A stretch of DNA of 35,738 nucleotides from Gammaproteobacteria bacterium. Its GTDB lineage: Bacteria; Pseudomonadota; Gammaproteobacteria; Pseudomonadales; Pseudohongiellaceae. Of the stretch, positions 23,591 through 32,285 are shown in pieces; within the stretch, counting starts at the first letter, position 1, and each line of letters begins with the position of its first letter. The DNA is taken from NCBI GenBank assembly GCA_002730035.1, contig PBYU01000045.1, positions 18,860-54,597 on the forward strand, given 5' to 3'. The notes beneath the pieces are model-generated. The model was not told the origin of the DNA. It ran no database searches and worked only from the letters and a program-made list of their open reading frames with translations. Made by a program: the position numbers and the translations under genes.

Positions 23591-26218
23591 CTACCTTCTA
23601 TAGAGGAATTCGCTCAAGTTAAAAATTACGTGAGTAAGATCTTCCAGCGACCCTTCTGCAACCAACTCTCTACCAATCTCTGCCTCAGCCGCAGTGGGGA
23701 GTCGCGTCAGGGCGGTTTGATAAGCCAATGCTACCTGCCTGTCGACGTCATACGGCACAACTTCTTCCACCTGCCGGGCGAACAGCTGAGCCTGGCCGAC
23801 GATAAATGGATTGTTCAGCAGAGTAAGCGCCTGCGGTGCCACTGTTGACGTATTTCGGTAGGCCGCGGTGATGTTCTGATCGGGCAGATCGAAGGTATCG
23901 AAGAACGGATAGCTCAATGTGCGACGCCGGTACACATAGAGGCTGCGTCGCCACACGTCCGGGCCGTCCGCCTGGTTATCCCAGCGACCAAACAGCGCGG
24001 CGGTATCCAGTATATCCTGGGGTATGTAGGGGAAGATCGGCTCACCGCCCACAGTAAGGTCAATACCACCGCTGCTGGCCATGATGACATCACGCACCGC
24101 TTCGGCTTCGAGCCGCTGCGGTCGATAACGCCACATCAGGTGATTCTCGAGGTCCGCCAGGTTGTTCGCCGCGTTGTCGAAAGCGGATGCCATCTGGTAG
24201 GCCTGTGAGGTCATGATCAATCGGTGCAACTCCTTCGTGCTCCAATCCTTGTCCATGAACTCCAGCGCCAACCAATCCAGCAGTTTCGGGTGTGTGGGCC
24301 GATCACCCACCACACCGAAATTATCCAGGCTGGCGACAATGCCGCGCCCGAAATGGTGATGCCATACACGATTCACCCACACCCGAGCCGTCAGCGGATT
24401 GTCTTGTGAGGTCAGCCATTTTGCCAGGGCCAGCCGTCGCCCCGACGTGCGGCCATTGGTCCGGGGAATCACGGTAAGCGGATCGCCATAGGTCGCCACA
24501 GTCAGATAAGCCGGTTCAAGCTCCGGCCCGAGGCTGAACGGATCACCTCGAATCAGGAAATTAGCCGGCGGCACTTCGTAGCGATCCGGTCCCTGGTGCA
24601 GGAAGCTGCCGGGTTCGGTCGGTTGAATGCGGCACTCCGGACAACCCAATACATTATCCCCGGCACGGTCCGGTGTGTATCGATAATCGCCGTCGGTGAC
24701 GATCTCCAGCATCGCCGGTTGTTCCGGGCGCGATGCTTGAACTTCCTGTACCCGACCCTGCAGGACTTCTCGGCGAGTCTTGTCCGCCTCCGACATGGCG
24801 GCATCCACCTGGGCACGCGGCACACCGATAGTGAGCACCTGGGCCGCCAGCAATTGCTGTCCATCGCTGCGCTCATCCTCGGGGGTCAATACTGCATCGA
24901 GTACATCCTGGGGAAACTCACGTCGGATGCGCTCGACCTTCAGTTCGGTCAGGTAGGGTTGTTCGAGTTCCCGAATCTGTTCCCGAATTACAGAGACCTG
25001 ATCATCGAGTTCGGCGGTCCTTCTCAGGTAATCCTGCGCCTGGTCGTCCGGCAGCATCGGATACTCTGTCTCGACATAGCCGAAGAGAGCACTGGTTAAG
25101 CTGTAGTAGTCTTTCTGGAGAATCGGATCGAATTTGTGGTCATGGCAGCGGGCGCACTGAATGGTCATGCCCAACACACCGCGACCCAGAGTGGCCAGCA
25201 CGTCATCGAGATAGTCCCAACGCCGCTCCGGATTGTCTTTCTCACGAAAATTTACCCGCGGACCTGCCCGCAGAAAACCGGTTGCGATACGCGTCTCATG
25301 GGTCGTCTCATCCAACTCGTCACCGGCCACCTGCTCGGTAATGAACTGCGCATAGGACTTGTCATCGTTAAACGCATCGACGACGTAATCGCGATAGCGC
25401 CAAGCATTGGCCCGGTCCACGTCCTGCTCATAACCATCGGAATCGGCATAGCGTGCCACATCGAGCCAGTGTCGTCCCCAACGTTCGCCGTATTGCGGCG
25501 AGGCCAGTAGTTTGTCAATCACACGTTGCCAGGCTCCGGGCGCAGTATCGGCCAGGTAGGCTTCGGTCTCGGCGATAGTCGGTGGCAATCCGATCAAGTC
25601 GAGATAGGCACGCCGTAACAGAGTGAGTCGATCGGCTTTTGGCGCCGCCGTTACACCACTGTCCAGACGTTGCTGCTCGAGGAAACGATCGATTGGATGA
25701 TTGAAATTAGCCACCTCCGGCAACGGGTGGTTGACGGGCAGCTTGAAAGCCCAATACTCGCGTGCCGAATCAGGCACGTCCGTGGCGAAGGCGGTGTAGC
25801 TCTCGCCGGCTACGGCGGTGGCAGCCTGCGCATCCCATTCGGCGCCGTCATTGATCCAGGTGCGCACCGCTTCGATTTCATTATCCGACAGGGTTACACC
25901 GAGTGGCATCAGCGGGCCTTCGAGACCGGAAATCTGCCGAAACAATCTACTCTCATCGGCATTCCCGGGCACGATTGCCGGGCCACGACTGCCACCAGCC
26001 AGGGCAGCATCCCGGCTACTGAGATCGAGTCCAGAACTCTGGATCTGATCGCTATGACAGTTCCAGCAGGTCCGCTCCATGATGGGTCGAATTTCGTGAC
26101 TGAAGAACTCAGCTCCCAAAGAGACCTGATCCTGGGCGTACACGCCGAATGGAAAAAAACCGGTAATCGCCAAAAAGACGTACAACATCACTCGGTTAGA
26201 TACTCGCAGGGTTAGCAT
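23591..26218 (-). CDS. PSD1 / planctomycete cytochrome C domain protein (PSCyt1-DUF1549-DUF1553)
   Basis: This 875-residue exported protein has a signal peptide (residues 1-29, ending VYAQ) and then a planctomycete-type cytochrome c domain with a heme-binding CWNCH (51-55) and PAIVPGNADESRLFRQI. DUF1549 follows at about residues 150-400, with DRFLEQQRLDSG, LTLLRRAYLDLIGLPPT, YGERWGRHWLDVARYADSDG and a second CxxCH (QCARCHDHKFDPI). The C-terminal DUF1553 has RLALAKWLTSQDNPLTARV, WHHHFGRGIV, NFGVVGDRPTHPKLLDWLA and SQAYQMAS. ATG 26218 follows GAGGTG closely. It is predicted to work with the DUF1501 partner on the cell surface or in the periplasm, possibly in polysaccharide or other polymer breakdown; direct evidence is lacking. 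Confidence 0.92.
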   Translation of the reverse strand: MLTLRVSNRVMLYVFLAITGFFPFGVYAQDQVSLGAEFFSHEIRPIMERTCWNCHSDQIQSSGLDLSSRDAALAGGSRGPAIVPGNADESRLFRQISGLEGPLMPLGVTLSDNEIEAVRTWINDGAEWDAQAATAVAGESYTAFATDVPDSAREYWAFKLPVNHPLPEVANFNHPIDRFLEQQRLDSGVTAAPKADRLTLLRRAYLDLIGLPPTIAETEAYLADTAPGAWQRVIDKLLASPQYGERWGRHWLDVARYADSDGYEQDVDRANAWRYRDYVVDAFNDDKSYAQFITEQVAGDELDETTHETRIATGFLRAGPRVNFREKDNPERRWDYLDDVLATLGRGVLGMTIQCARCHDHKFDPILQKDYYSLTSALFGYVETEYPMLPDDQAQDYLRRTAELDDQVSVIREQIRELEQPYLTELKVERIRREFPQDVLDAVLTPEDERSDGQQLLAAQVLTIGVPRAQVDAAMSEADKTRREVLQGRVQEVQASRPEQPAMLEIVTDGDYRYTPDRAGDNVLGCPECRIQPTEPGSFLHQGPDRYEVPPANFLIRGDPFSLGPELEPAYLTVATYGDPLTVIPRTNGRTSGRRLALAKWLTSQDNPLTARVWVNRVWHHHFGRGIVASLDNFGVVGDRPTHPKLLDWLALEFMDKDWSTKELHRLIMTSQAYQMASAFDNAANNLADLENHLMWRYRPQRLEAEAVRDVIMASSGGIDLTVGGEPIFPYIPQDILDTAALFGRWDNQADGPDVWRRSLYVYRRRTLSYPFFDTFDLPDQNITAAYRNTSTVAPQALTLLNNPFIVGQAQLFARQVEEVVPYDVDRQVALAYQTALTRLPTAAEAEIGRELVAEGSLEDLTHVIFNLSEFLYRR

Positions 26219-26359
26219 CTTCACCTCGCATCGGTCCCTGAAAGAGGCCGATTTAGTTTTATTTTTATGTCATAGACAATACCTGCAGCACCCTGATTTG
26301 GCAAGAGTTTATGCAGTCTCAGCCGGTTCGAAGCAGTGCTTTTGAGGCTGCGCGGAAGC

Positions 26360-27217
26360 TCAGCGCTGTTCCTCGGCAATATACTCCTGATAGGCCTGCT
26401 CGAGACGCTCGACGGCGCGAACAAAACCCGCCGGGTCTACAAAGGTATTAGGGCTGTAAGCCTGGCCCACCTGGTATTTCTCGTGAAAGTTATATTGACT
26501 GGCATGGGCCGCCACCCACACATCCACATCCATGGCCTTCTGCTTGCGGTAAGTGTTGGCGAAATCCTCGGAGACTCCGGGATAGGTTGGATCAACTGTT
26601 AACTGCTTGCCCGCATTGATGGTGCCCATATTGGCGATCAGCACCTGGTAGTCACGGCCAGCTTCGCTGACCTGCATGGAATAGCTGGAACTGCCCTCGG
26701 TGTGACCCGGATGATCGTGCACCGTCAGGCGTATGTCTCCCAGCTCGATGACTTCCCCGTCGCGAATGATCTTGTCAACTACTACGGGTCGGAATGATTC
26801 ACGGCCTCCGAAATGGGGATCGGAGAAACCGCCATCGATCATCACCTTGGCATCGCCCACCGTTGCCCACATCTCCGCGCCCGAGATTTCCCTTATCTCA
26901 GCCATCGCTGCTGTGTGATCCCAATGAGCCTGTTGGGTGAGCAGTATCGAAATGTCTTCCATGTCGAAGCCGAGCGTCGCCATGTTGTCCCGAATCAACT
27001 GAGTCGAATCTTCCAGGCCGGTATTGATGAGGATATGCCCTGCATCGGAAGTGATGAGAAATACACTCAGGTCATAGCTACCCACTCCATAAATATCGCC
27101 AATGACGCGGAATCCGGGAAACGGGCGTGCCCAGTTATCCTGTTGTGCAATGAGTTGGGTTGAAGTGATTAGCAGTGTGAGCGCTGCGATGAACAATTGA
27201 GTAATTCTTGTTTTCAT
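26360..27217 (-). CDS. Subclass B3-like metallo-beta-lactamase-fold hydrolase, Gln at the first zinc ligand (GOB-like)
   Basis: This 285-residue exported protein (signal ending STQLIAQ) has the B3 layout. The zinc motif reads Q-x-H-x-D-H (Gln96, His98, Asp100, His101 in LLTQQAHWDHTAAM), with His172 (HPGHTEGSSSYSM) and His238 (VAAHASQYNFHEKY). Replacement of the first His by Gln and a Met (Met197 in ANMGTINAGKQL) at the place of the usual Ser is how I remember GOB-type enzymes. It could hydrolyse beta-lactams, but environmental B3-like proteins often have other substrates (lactones, nucleotides), and no activity is implied by the sequence alone. It follows the gamma-glutamyltransferase gene by 29 bases, so the two are probably cotranscribed. 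Confidence 0.85.
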   Translation of the reverse strand: MKTRITQLFIAALTLLITSTQLIAQQDNWARPFPGFRVIGDIYGVGSYDLSVFLITSDAGHILINTGLEDSTQLIRDNMATLGFDMEDISILLTQQAHWDHTAAMAEIREISGAEMWATVGDAKVMIDGGFSDPHFGGRESFRPVVVDKIIRDGEVIELGDIRLTVHDHPGHTEGSSSYSMQVSEAGRDYQVLIANMGTINAGKQLTVDPTYPGVSEDFANTYRKQKAMDVDVWVAAHASQYNFHEKYQVGQAYSPNTFVDPAGFVRAVERLEQAYQEYIAEEQR

Positions 27218-27246
27218 AGTCTGGTTCTTCTTTTGGTCGAATAGTT

Positions 27247-29001
27247 TTAATATGCCAGCGCGTAAGCCTCACGACGCGGGTCGGCAGCCACGGTTAACAC
27301 ACCATTAGAACGATTGTGATGAATCATCTGGGCGCCGCCAAAGGTCGCGGTCCAGTCATCTACCACGCGTAAATTATGACCGAGGGATTGCAGGCCACTC
27401 AACACGTCGGCGCCGATGCGATTCTCGATTGCGACATTCAATCCCCCCGAGGAACGAAACCGTGGCGCCTCGATGGCCTGTTGCGGCGTCATGTCGAACA
27501 GCAGCATATTGTGTACGATCTGCAACAGTGACTGTGTCTGGCTGTCGCCGCCGGGGGTACCCAGCGTAAACGCGAATTCACCGTCGGGATACAACGCCAT
27601 CAGGGGCGACAGTGTGTGGTAGGGACGCTTGCCCGGTGCCACTTCGTTGGGATGCCCGGTCTCCAGCGAGAACAATGCACCACGGTTATGCAGCAGGATG
27701 CCGGTTTCCGATTCCAGCAGGCCGGAGCCGAAGCCGGCGAAGTTACTCTGAATCCAACTCACAGCATTGCCCCACTGGTCGACTGCGGTGATGTAGACAG
27801 TATCGCCGGCGTCTTCCCGTTGCTTGTCAGTATTTGAATATATCTCGTCGCCGAAACCCGGCTCCACAGATTCGGCAGCCTGAGTGGTATCGACCAGCGC
27901 GGCCCGATCGCGCAGGTAATCGGCGTCCAGCAATTGTTCTACTGGCACCTCGGCTAGTTGCGGATCGGCAATCCAGCGATCCCGATCGGCAAACGCCAGT
28001 TTCTTCAATTCGATAAGTGTATGCAGATACTCGGCGCTGTTGTGCCCCATCGACTCGACAGGATGAGACTTGGACATCTCCATCAAGGCCAGTTGCGCAA
28101 TACCCTGTGTGTTGGGCGGCATGACGAGGATGGAATGACCCAGGTATTCACCGCGCACCGGCTCAACCCAGGTAGAGGTGTGGCTGGCGAAGTCTTCCGC
28201 GCCCAAGTGACCGCCCTGCTCGGTAATGAAAGCGGCAAGCTGCTGGCCAATCGAGCCATTGTAATAGCCCTGCTTGCCTTCCCGGGCCACGGTCTCAAGG
28301 GAATCGGCTAACGCTGTATTTATTAGCAGGGTACCGACTGGAGGTGCTGCGCCGTCAGGGAGATAAAGCGTACGGCCTTCATCGTTAAGGTTGTTCCCCT
28401 GCGCTTCGAAATCCATAGCCAGGCGGGTAGAGATGGCGAAGCCGCCACGGGCATATTCGATGGCGGGCTCGAGCAGGTAGTCGAAATCCATGCTACCGAA
28501 GCGCTCATGGGCGTCCACCCAGCCAGCCACGGCGCCGGGAACACTCACCGAGAGCGCCCCCGCTCCGGGAATGCGTGACACGCCGGCTGCCGCAAAAAAC
28601 TCCGGCGTAGCCACTGCACCAGCCCGTCCGCTGGCATTCAGTGCGGTGATCTCGCCTGTCGCACCTTCATAGAAAATACCGAAGGCATCGCCGCCAATAC
28701 CATTCATATGGGGACGCACGACCGCCAGAACACCGGCCATGGCGATTACCGCATCGGTTGCATTACCACCTTCCTGCAGGATGCGTAAACCGGCCTGTGC
28801 CGCCAGTGGATGATCGCCAGACACGGCACCGGTCAGCCCTCGCACATCCGGTCTGTTCTGCAGTGCGTAGTGGGTGGTTGAAAACGTCGAAGCCGTTGCG
28901 AGAGGAACTTCTTCAACTACAGTTGCTTCCGGCGCGCAAGCTGCAACGGCGAGTGCAGCAGCTGTCACTACAATCCTGTTTGTAATCCGGTGAGTGCTCA
29001 T
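27247..29001 (-). CDS. ggt: Gamma-glutamyltransferase (lipoprotein)
   Basis: This 584-residue N-terminal nucleophile hydrolase transfers or hydrolyses gamma-glutamyl groups such as that of glutathione, in the periplasm. The N-terminus has a lipobox (LAVAAC, Cys22). The large-subunit part contains GGNATDAVIAMAGVLAVVRP, GIGGDAFGIFY and NASGRAG. The autocleavage site is before Thr401 in EDAGDTVYITAVDQWGNAVS, followed by the substrate loop SNFAGFGSGLL and GTPGGDSQTQSLLQIVHNML. The classical TTHxS context is DTVYI here, so it belongs to a divergent GGT clade. Lipid anchoring is less common than a simple signal peptide. It lies 97 bases after the epoxide hydrolase-like gene and just upstream of the B3-like hydrolase. 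Confidence 0.92.
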   Translation of the reverse strand: MSTHRITNRIVVTAAALAVAACAPEATVVEEVPLATASTFSTTHYALQNRPDVRGLTGAVSGDHPLAAQAGLRILQEGGNATDAVIAMAGVLAVVRPHMNGIGGDAFGIFYEGATGEITALNASGRAGAVATPEFFAAAGVSRIPGAGALSVSVPGAVAGWVDAHERFGSMDFDYLLEPAIEYARGGFAISTRLAMDFEAQGNNLNDEGRTLYLPDGAAPPVGTLLINTALADSLETVAREGKQGYYNGSIGQQLAAFITEQGGHLGAEDFASHTSTWVEPVRGEYLGHSILVMPPNTQGIAQLALMEMSKSHPVESMGHNSAEYLHTLIELKKLAFADRDRWIADPQLAEVPVEQLLDADYLRDRAALVDTTQAAESVEPGFGDEIYSNTDKQREDAGDTVYITAVDQWGNAVSWIQSNFAGFGSGLLESETGILLHNRGALFSLETGHPNEVAPGKRPYHTLSPLMALYPDGEFAFTLGTPGGDSQTQSLLQIVHNMLLFDMTPQQAIEAPRFRSSGGLNVAIENRIGADVLSGLQSLGHNLRVVDDWTATFGGAQMIHHNRSNGVLTVAADPRREAYALAY

Positions 29002-29098
29002 GGCTGGTCTCTTGCCATTATTTGATCGAACAGTTTATTATCCAATCAGATCATAGCTTATAGTTTGCGGTCTAACATGCAGAGGGACTGCTGATTAA

Positions 29099-30361
29099 TC
29101 AACCGAGGCTACCAAGAAAATCCAGGATATGTCCGCTGGTTGGTTGCGGTTGTTCCTGTTGCACCCAATGGCCCGCGCCTGGTACGAGAAGCACCGCGCG
29201 CATGTCGGTACAGTTGACTTCCTGCATGCGCTCGAACGAACCAGGACTCTGGTAGGTGCCCCAGTCGCTGGCACCGCTGATAAACATGCTGGGCTGATCG
29301 ATCGTCTTGCCGGCATACAGTTGCGTCTCCGCCGCACCGATGCCAGCACCCCCCATGCGGTAACCATTCAGACCGCCCTGGAAACTGATGCGACCATATT
29401 CTTCGGCATACACAGCGAGTTCGGCATTCGTTAGCCATTGGTTGCGGTTTGTATGCGCCGCCGTGGGCATTACCTTGGCCACGGTTTCGGCCATGCCGTC
29501 GGCGTAATCCATGATGTAGTAGGTTGGCATTTTCGCCCACTCTTGTGCCGTGCGGGCGGCGAGTCGATAAGGCTTGTTCCCGTCCCAGTCAGCGCTCTTG
29601 TAGTGGTAATAACCACGGATGAAATCGCTGATGCCCTGGCTGGCATGCCACATATTCTCGTTCGCTTCGCGAGTTCTGTAGTAGCGCTGATAGTGTTTAC
29701 GCGGCCGCGGCAGAGTGGCCAGGTTTTCGTAGATGCTCGGACCAGTAGTATTCCGAGCCGGTGGCGGGTTGTTCACAGTATCGAACGGAATCGAAGGAAT
29801 ACCACCGAAGGGCGCGCTCATCATGACCACCGAACGGAATATGTCAGGGCGCGTAAGGGCACACCATCCGGCCAGCGGTGAACCAGCATCGTGTCCGATC
29901 ACTGCATCGACGTGGGTGTAGCCGAAAGCCATCACCAGGCCCAATGCATCGCGTATCTTGTTCAGCGTACGGAACGGTGTCAGGTCCGCGTCATAGTCGC
30001 TGTCCCAGCCGGTGGTGCGGCCATAGCCACGCACATCCGGCGCGAACACGTGATAACCCGCCTCCGCCAGTGGCACCATGATATTGCGCCAGCTGTAGGC
30101 CAACTCGGGAAAGCCGTGCAGCAATAGCAGTGCCGGCCGGTTCGGCGTCTCATAGCCTGCCTCGAGCACGTGTATTCTAAGGCCATTGACGTTGTCGACG
30201 AAACGGGAACGAACACCATCCGGTAGCCAGGCGTCGGGGTAGGGGCCGATGTCGGGGCTAAAAGTGTCCGGCACCTGGGCCATCAACTGGTTTACAACCA
30301 TAAGCGAAGGGGCTGCAACAGCGAGGGTTTGAAGGAATCGTCTGCGAGACTGGTCATCCAT
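29099..30361 (-). CDS. Tat-exported epoxide hydrolase-like alpha/beta hydrolase
   Basis: In this 420-residue enzyme a twin-arginine signal (SRRRFLQTLAVAAPSLMV, residues 5-22) predicts export in folded form. The oxyanion motif is HGFPE (82-86), the Asp nucleophile is in VIGHDAG (Asp158), the acid is probably Asp366 (SGASDWG) and the base His398 (GAGHWVQQEQP). GGLNGYR (about 329-335) resembles the GGLNWYR segment that carries a ring-opening Tyr in epoxide hydrolases. It therefore probably opens epoxides to diols, though haloacid or dehalogenase chemistry uses the same core. It stands first in a minus-strand stretch with GGT and the B3-like hydrolase, with a loose gap of 139 bases from the creatininase-like gene. 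Confidence 0.87.
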   Translation of the reverse strand: MDDQSRRRFLQTLAVAAPSLMVVNQLMAQVPDTFSPDIGPYPDAWLPDGVRSRFVDNVNGLRIHVLEAGYETPNRPALLLLHGFPELAYSWRNIMVPLAEAGYHVFAPDVRGYGRTTGWDSDYDADLTPFRTLNKIRDALGLVMAFGYTHVDAVIGHDAGSPLAGWCALTRPDIFRSVVMMSAPFGGIPSIPFDTVNNPPPARNTTGPSIYENLATLPRPRKHYQRYYRTREANENMWHASQGISDFIRGYYHYKSADWDGNKPYRLAARTAQEWAKMPTYYIMDYADGMAETVAKVMPTAAHTNRNQWLTNAELAVYAEEYGRISFQGGLNGYRMGGAGIGAAETQLYAGKTIDQPSMFISGASDWGTYQSPGSFERMQEVNCTDMRAVLLVPGAGHWVQQEQPQPTSGHILDFLGSLG

Positions 30362-30500
30362 TGTTTGGCTCTCTTATTTTCCTGTGTTCTTTAGGAGACT
30401 ATAGTAGGGTTTAGCGGCAACGCTGACAAATGAGAATCACCGACCTCCTGCTCCCTTCAATTATCTACGTTCTGCAGCCCTTTCATCTCTAATCTGATTG

Positions 30501-31397
30501 CTATCGTAGAGTATTCAGTGATTCGCTAAAAGCGCGTGCTGTAATTTCTGCCCGATAACGTGCTAGTGCTTCGCCGATCTCAACGATGCGAGTCACAGGT
30601 GATAAATCCACACCATGCAATGAGAACAAGCCAGCATTGAGGCGTTGTCTTGCACGTATCAACTCTGGATCCTGAACAGCTGTCTGGGCCTCATAATAGA
30701 TATCGTCATGCATATTGTTGCGCCGGTCAGTGCGCCGATCCTCGGACTCCCCGACCAGCGGCGCCGTATCGATCTGGGTGATGCCCTGGGATTTGAGGAA
30801 ATCATAGCTCCAACGGTCCTCGGTATAGAACTCGGCAAGATGATGCACACGCGTGTCGGCGTCTTGCCACAGCGCGTTCAATGACTCTGCCACGTTTGCC
30901 ATGCCACGTTGATTCCCGCCGCTGTCGCCGATCAGCACGATGTCTGTGAATCCGTGAGCAGCATAGCTACGACAAATATCCGTCAGGAGTGCTTCAAAAG
31001 TAGTCTGCTCCAGGCTGATCGTTCCCGGAAAAGCCATGTGGCCACTTTTCTCGTCGATACTTCCTTCCGGAACGAACTTAACAATCGGTGCGATTAGCGC
31101 ATTGCCAATTTCTTCGGCGATAATTGGCATAACGGTCGCCAGCACATAGTTGTGCTTGCCGGTAACGAGGTAGGGTCCGTTCTGTTCAACGCCACCAGTG
31201 CCGATGATGACGGTGGTCATTCCGGCAGCCACGGCGTCCCTAACTTCGATCCAGGTGAGCTCTTCGGTCCAGAGGCTGTCACCGGCTGCGATGGGATTGA
31301 CGGCATCGGCAGCAAAATAGTCCTGCGCCTGTACAGCCTGAAGAGTCGCGAGGAGAGAACAGACTAGAATTATCAGCGTAGCAGGAGTTGTTTTCAT
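30501..31397 (-). CDS. Exported creatininase-family protein with altered metal ligands
   Basis: This is a 298-residue protein with a signal peptide (ending LQAVQAQ). The creatininase fold is indicated by TWIEVRDAVAAGMTTVIIG, GGVEQNGPYLVTGKHNYVLA, SGHMAFPGTISLEQTTFEAL and DIVLIGDSGGNQRG. Classical members bind two metals through E-x-H, Asp, His and Glu (EQHGPHLPLGTD and NGHGGN patterns). Here the first site reads Glu71-Gln-Asn73, the Asp position is in GKHN (His82), and the NGHGGN His is Ser159 (GDSGGN). Metal binding is therefore changed or lost. Start: ATG 31397 with GAGG upstream; an upstream TTG at 31412 is less likely. Amidohydrolase activity on a cyclic or linear amide is the family expectation, but this copy may be inactive. 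Confidence 0.82.
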   Translation of the reverse strand: MKTTPATLIILVCSLLATLQAVQAQDYFAADAVNPIAAGDSLWTEELTWIEVRDAVAAGMTTVIIGTGGVEQNGPYLVTGKHNYVLATVMPIIAEEIGNALIAPIVKFVPEGSIDEKSGHMAFPGTISLEQTTFEALLTDICRSYAAHGFTDIVLIGDSGGNQRGMANVAESLNALWQDADTRVHHLAEFYTEDRWSYDFLKSQGITQIDTAPLVGESEDRRTDRRNNMHDDIYYEAQTAVQDPELIRARQRLNAGLFSLHGVDLSPVTRIVEIGEALARYRAEITARAFSESLNTLR

Positions 31398-31464
31398 TTT
31401 TCGTTTCCTCAAGCTTGATTAGCTCGTACTTTAGAGCAGTTTGACTGAAACCTTATTGCGTGAT

Positions 31465-32265
31465 TCAGGAACCTTTAAACACCGGCTTACGCTTCTCCAT
31501 AAATGCCTGTCGTCCTTCCTTGTAGTCATCACTGAGAAAACAGTCGTTAACCAGCTCGGCGATAGAGTCGGGACTGGCCTGCCCCGGGTCTTTGACTACC
31601 TGACTCACGGCGGCCTTGATGGACTTGATTGTCAGTGGCGCGTTTCCGGCAACGGTCACGGCATAATCCAGCACCTTCTCCCTATGCTCTTCCCGACTCA
31701 CCACCTGGTTGACCAGACCGATGCACAGCGCTTCTTCGGTCTTTAAAAATCTAGCACTGTACAGAATGTCCTTGGCGAATGAGGGGCCGACTATGGAGGT
31801 CAGCGTCTTGATCGACTCGTAGCCGTAACCCAGTCCCAGTTTGGCCGCTGGGATGGCGAAGACGGAGTCTTCGGTTGCGATGCGAATATCGGTATTCAGT
31901 GCCAGCGCCAATCCACCGCCGACGCAGTAGCCCTGGATCATGGCGATGACGGGTTTGGCGAAGTGAGCCAAACGGTTTTGCGCCTCGTCGAACGCCGCCT
32001 CGTAGGCATCCCGTTGTTCCTGGCTGTTGCGTTTCTCTTCGAACTCGGAGATATCGGCGCCGGAGACGAAGGCTTTCTCGCCGGCGCCTCTGAGAATGAC
32101 GACCCTGAGTGAGGTCTCGGCTTCGAGCTGTTGCAGAATCTCAGCCAGGCCCTGCCACATGTCCATCGACATGGCGTTGTGCCGTTCGGGGTTGTTAAAG
32201 GTGATCCAGCCGATGCCGTTGTCCAGTTCTGCCAGCATTTTCGGGGTGGGTGAGCTTAGTTCCAT
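31465..32265 (-). CDS. Enoyl-CoA hydratase/isomerase family protein
   Basis: This 266-residue cytoplasmic crotonase-fold enzyme has an N-terminal domain with WITFNNPERHNAMSMDMWQG, the oxyanion-hole and CoA-binding segment GEKAFVSGADISEF, then AMIQGYCVGGGLALALNTD, AIPAAKLGLGYGYESIKTL (the acidic residue in GYES lies near the usual catalytic Glu position) and an FLKTEEALCIGLVNQVV tail. It catalyses hydration or isomerisation of an enoyl-CoA or a related crotonase reaction. It follows the CaiB-like gene by only 20 bases, so the two form an operon that activates an acid by CoA transfer and then processes the CoA ester. No signal peptide, in contrast to most neighbours. Confidence 0.92.
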   Translation of the reverse strand: MELSSPTPKMLAELDNGIGWITFNNPERHNAMSMDMWQGLAEILQQLEAETSLRVVILRGAGEKAFVSGADISEFEEKRNSQEQRDAYEAAFDEAQNRLAHFAKPVIAMIQGYCVGGGLALALNTDIRIATEDSVFAIPAAKLGLGYGYESIKTLTSIVGPSFAKDILYSARFLKTEEALCIGLVNQVVSREEHREKVLDYAVTVAGNAPLTIKSIKAAVSQVVKDPGQASPDSIAELVNDCFLSDDYKEGRQAFMEKRKPVFKGS

Positions 32266-32285
32266 GTTGTATCCGTTTTCTGTTT

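Noticed and set aside
24596..25099. 167-codon plus-strand frame opposite the PSD1 gene
   Set aside because: It is the mirror of well-supported DUF1549 coding sequence.
29109..29540. 143-codon minus-strand frame within the epoxide hydrolase-like gene
   Set aside because: It is an alternative frame over coding sequence with intact catalytic motifs.
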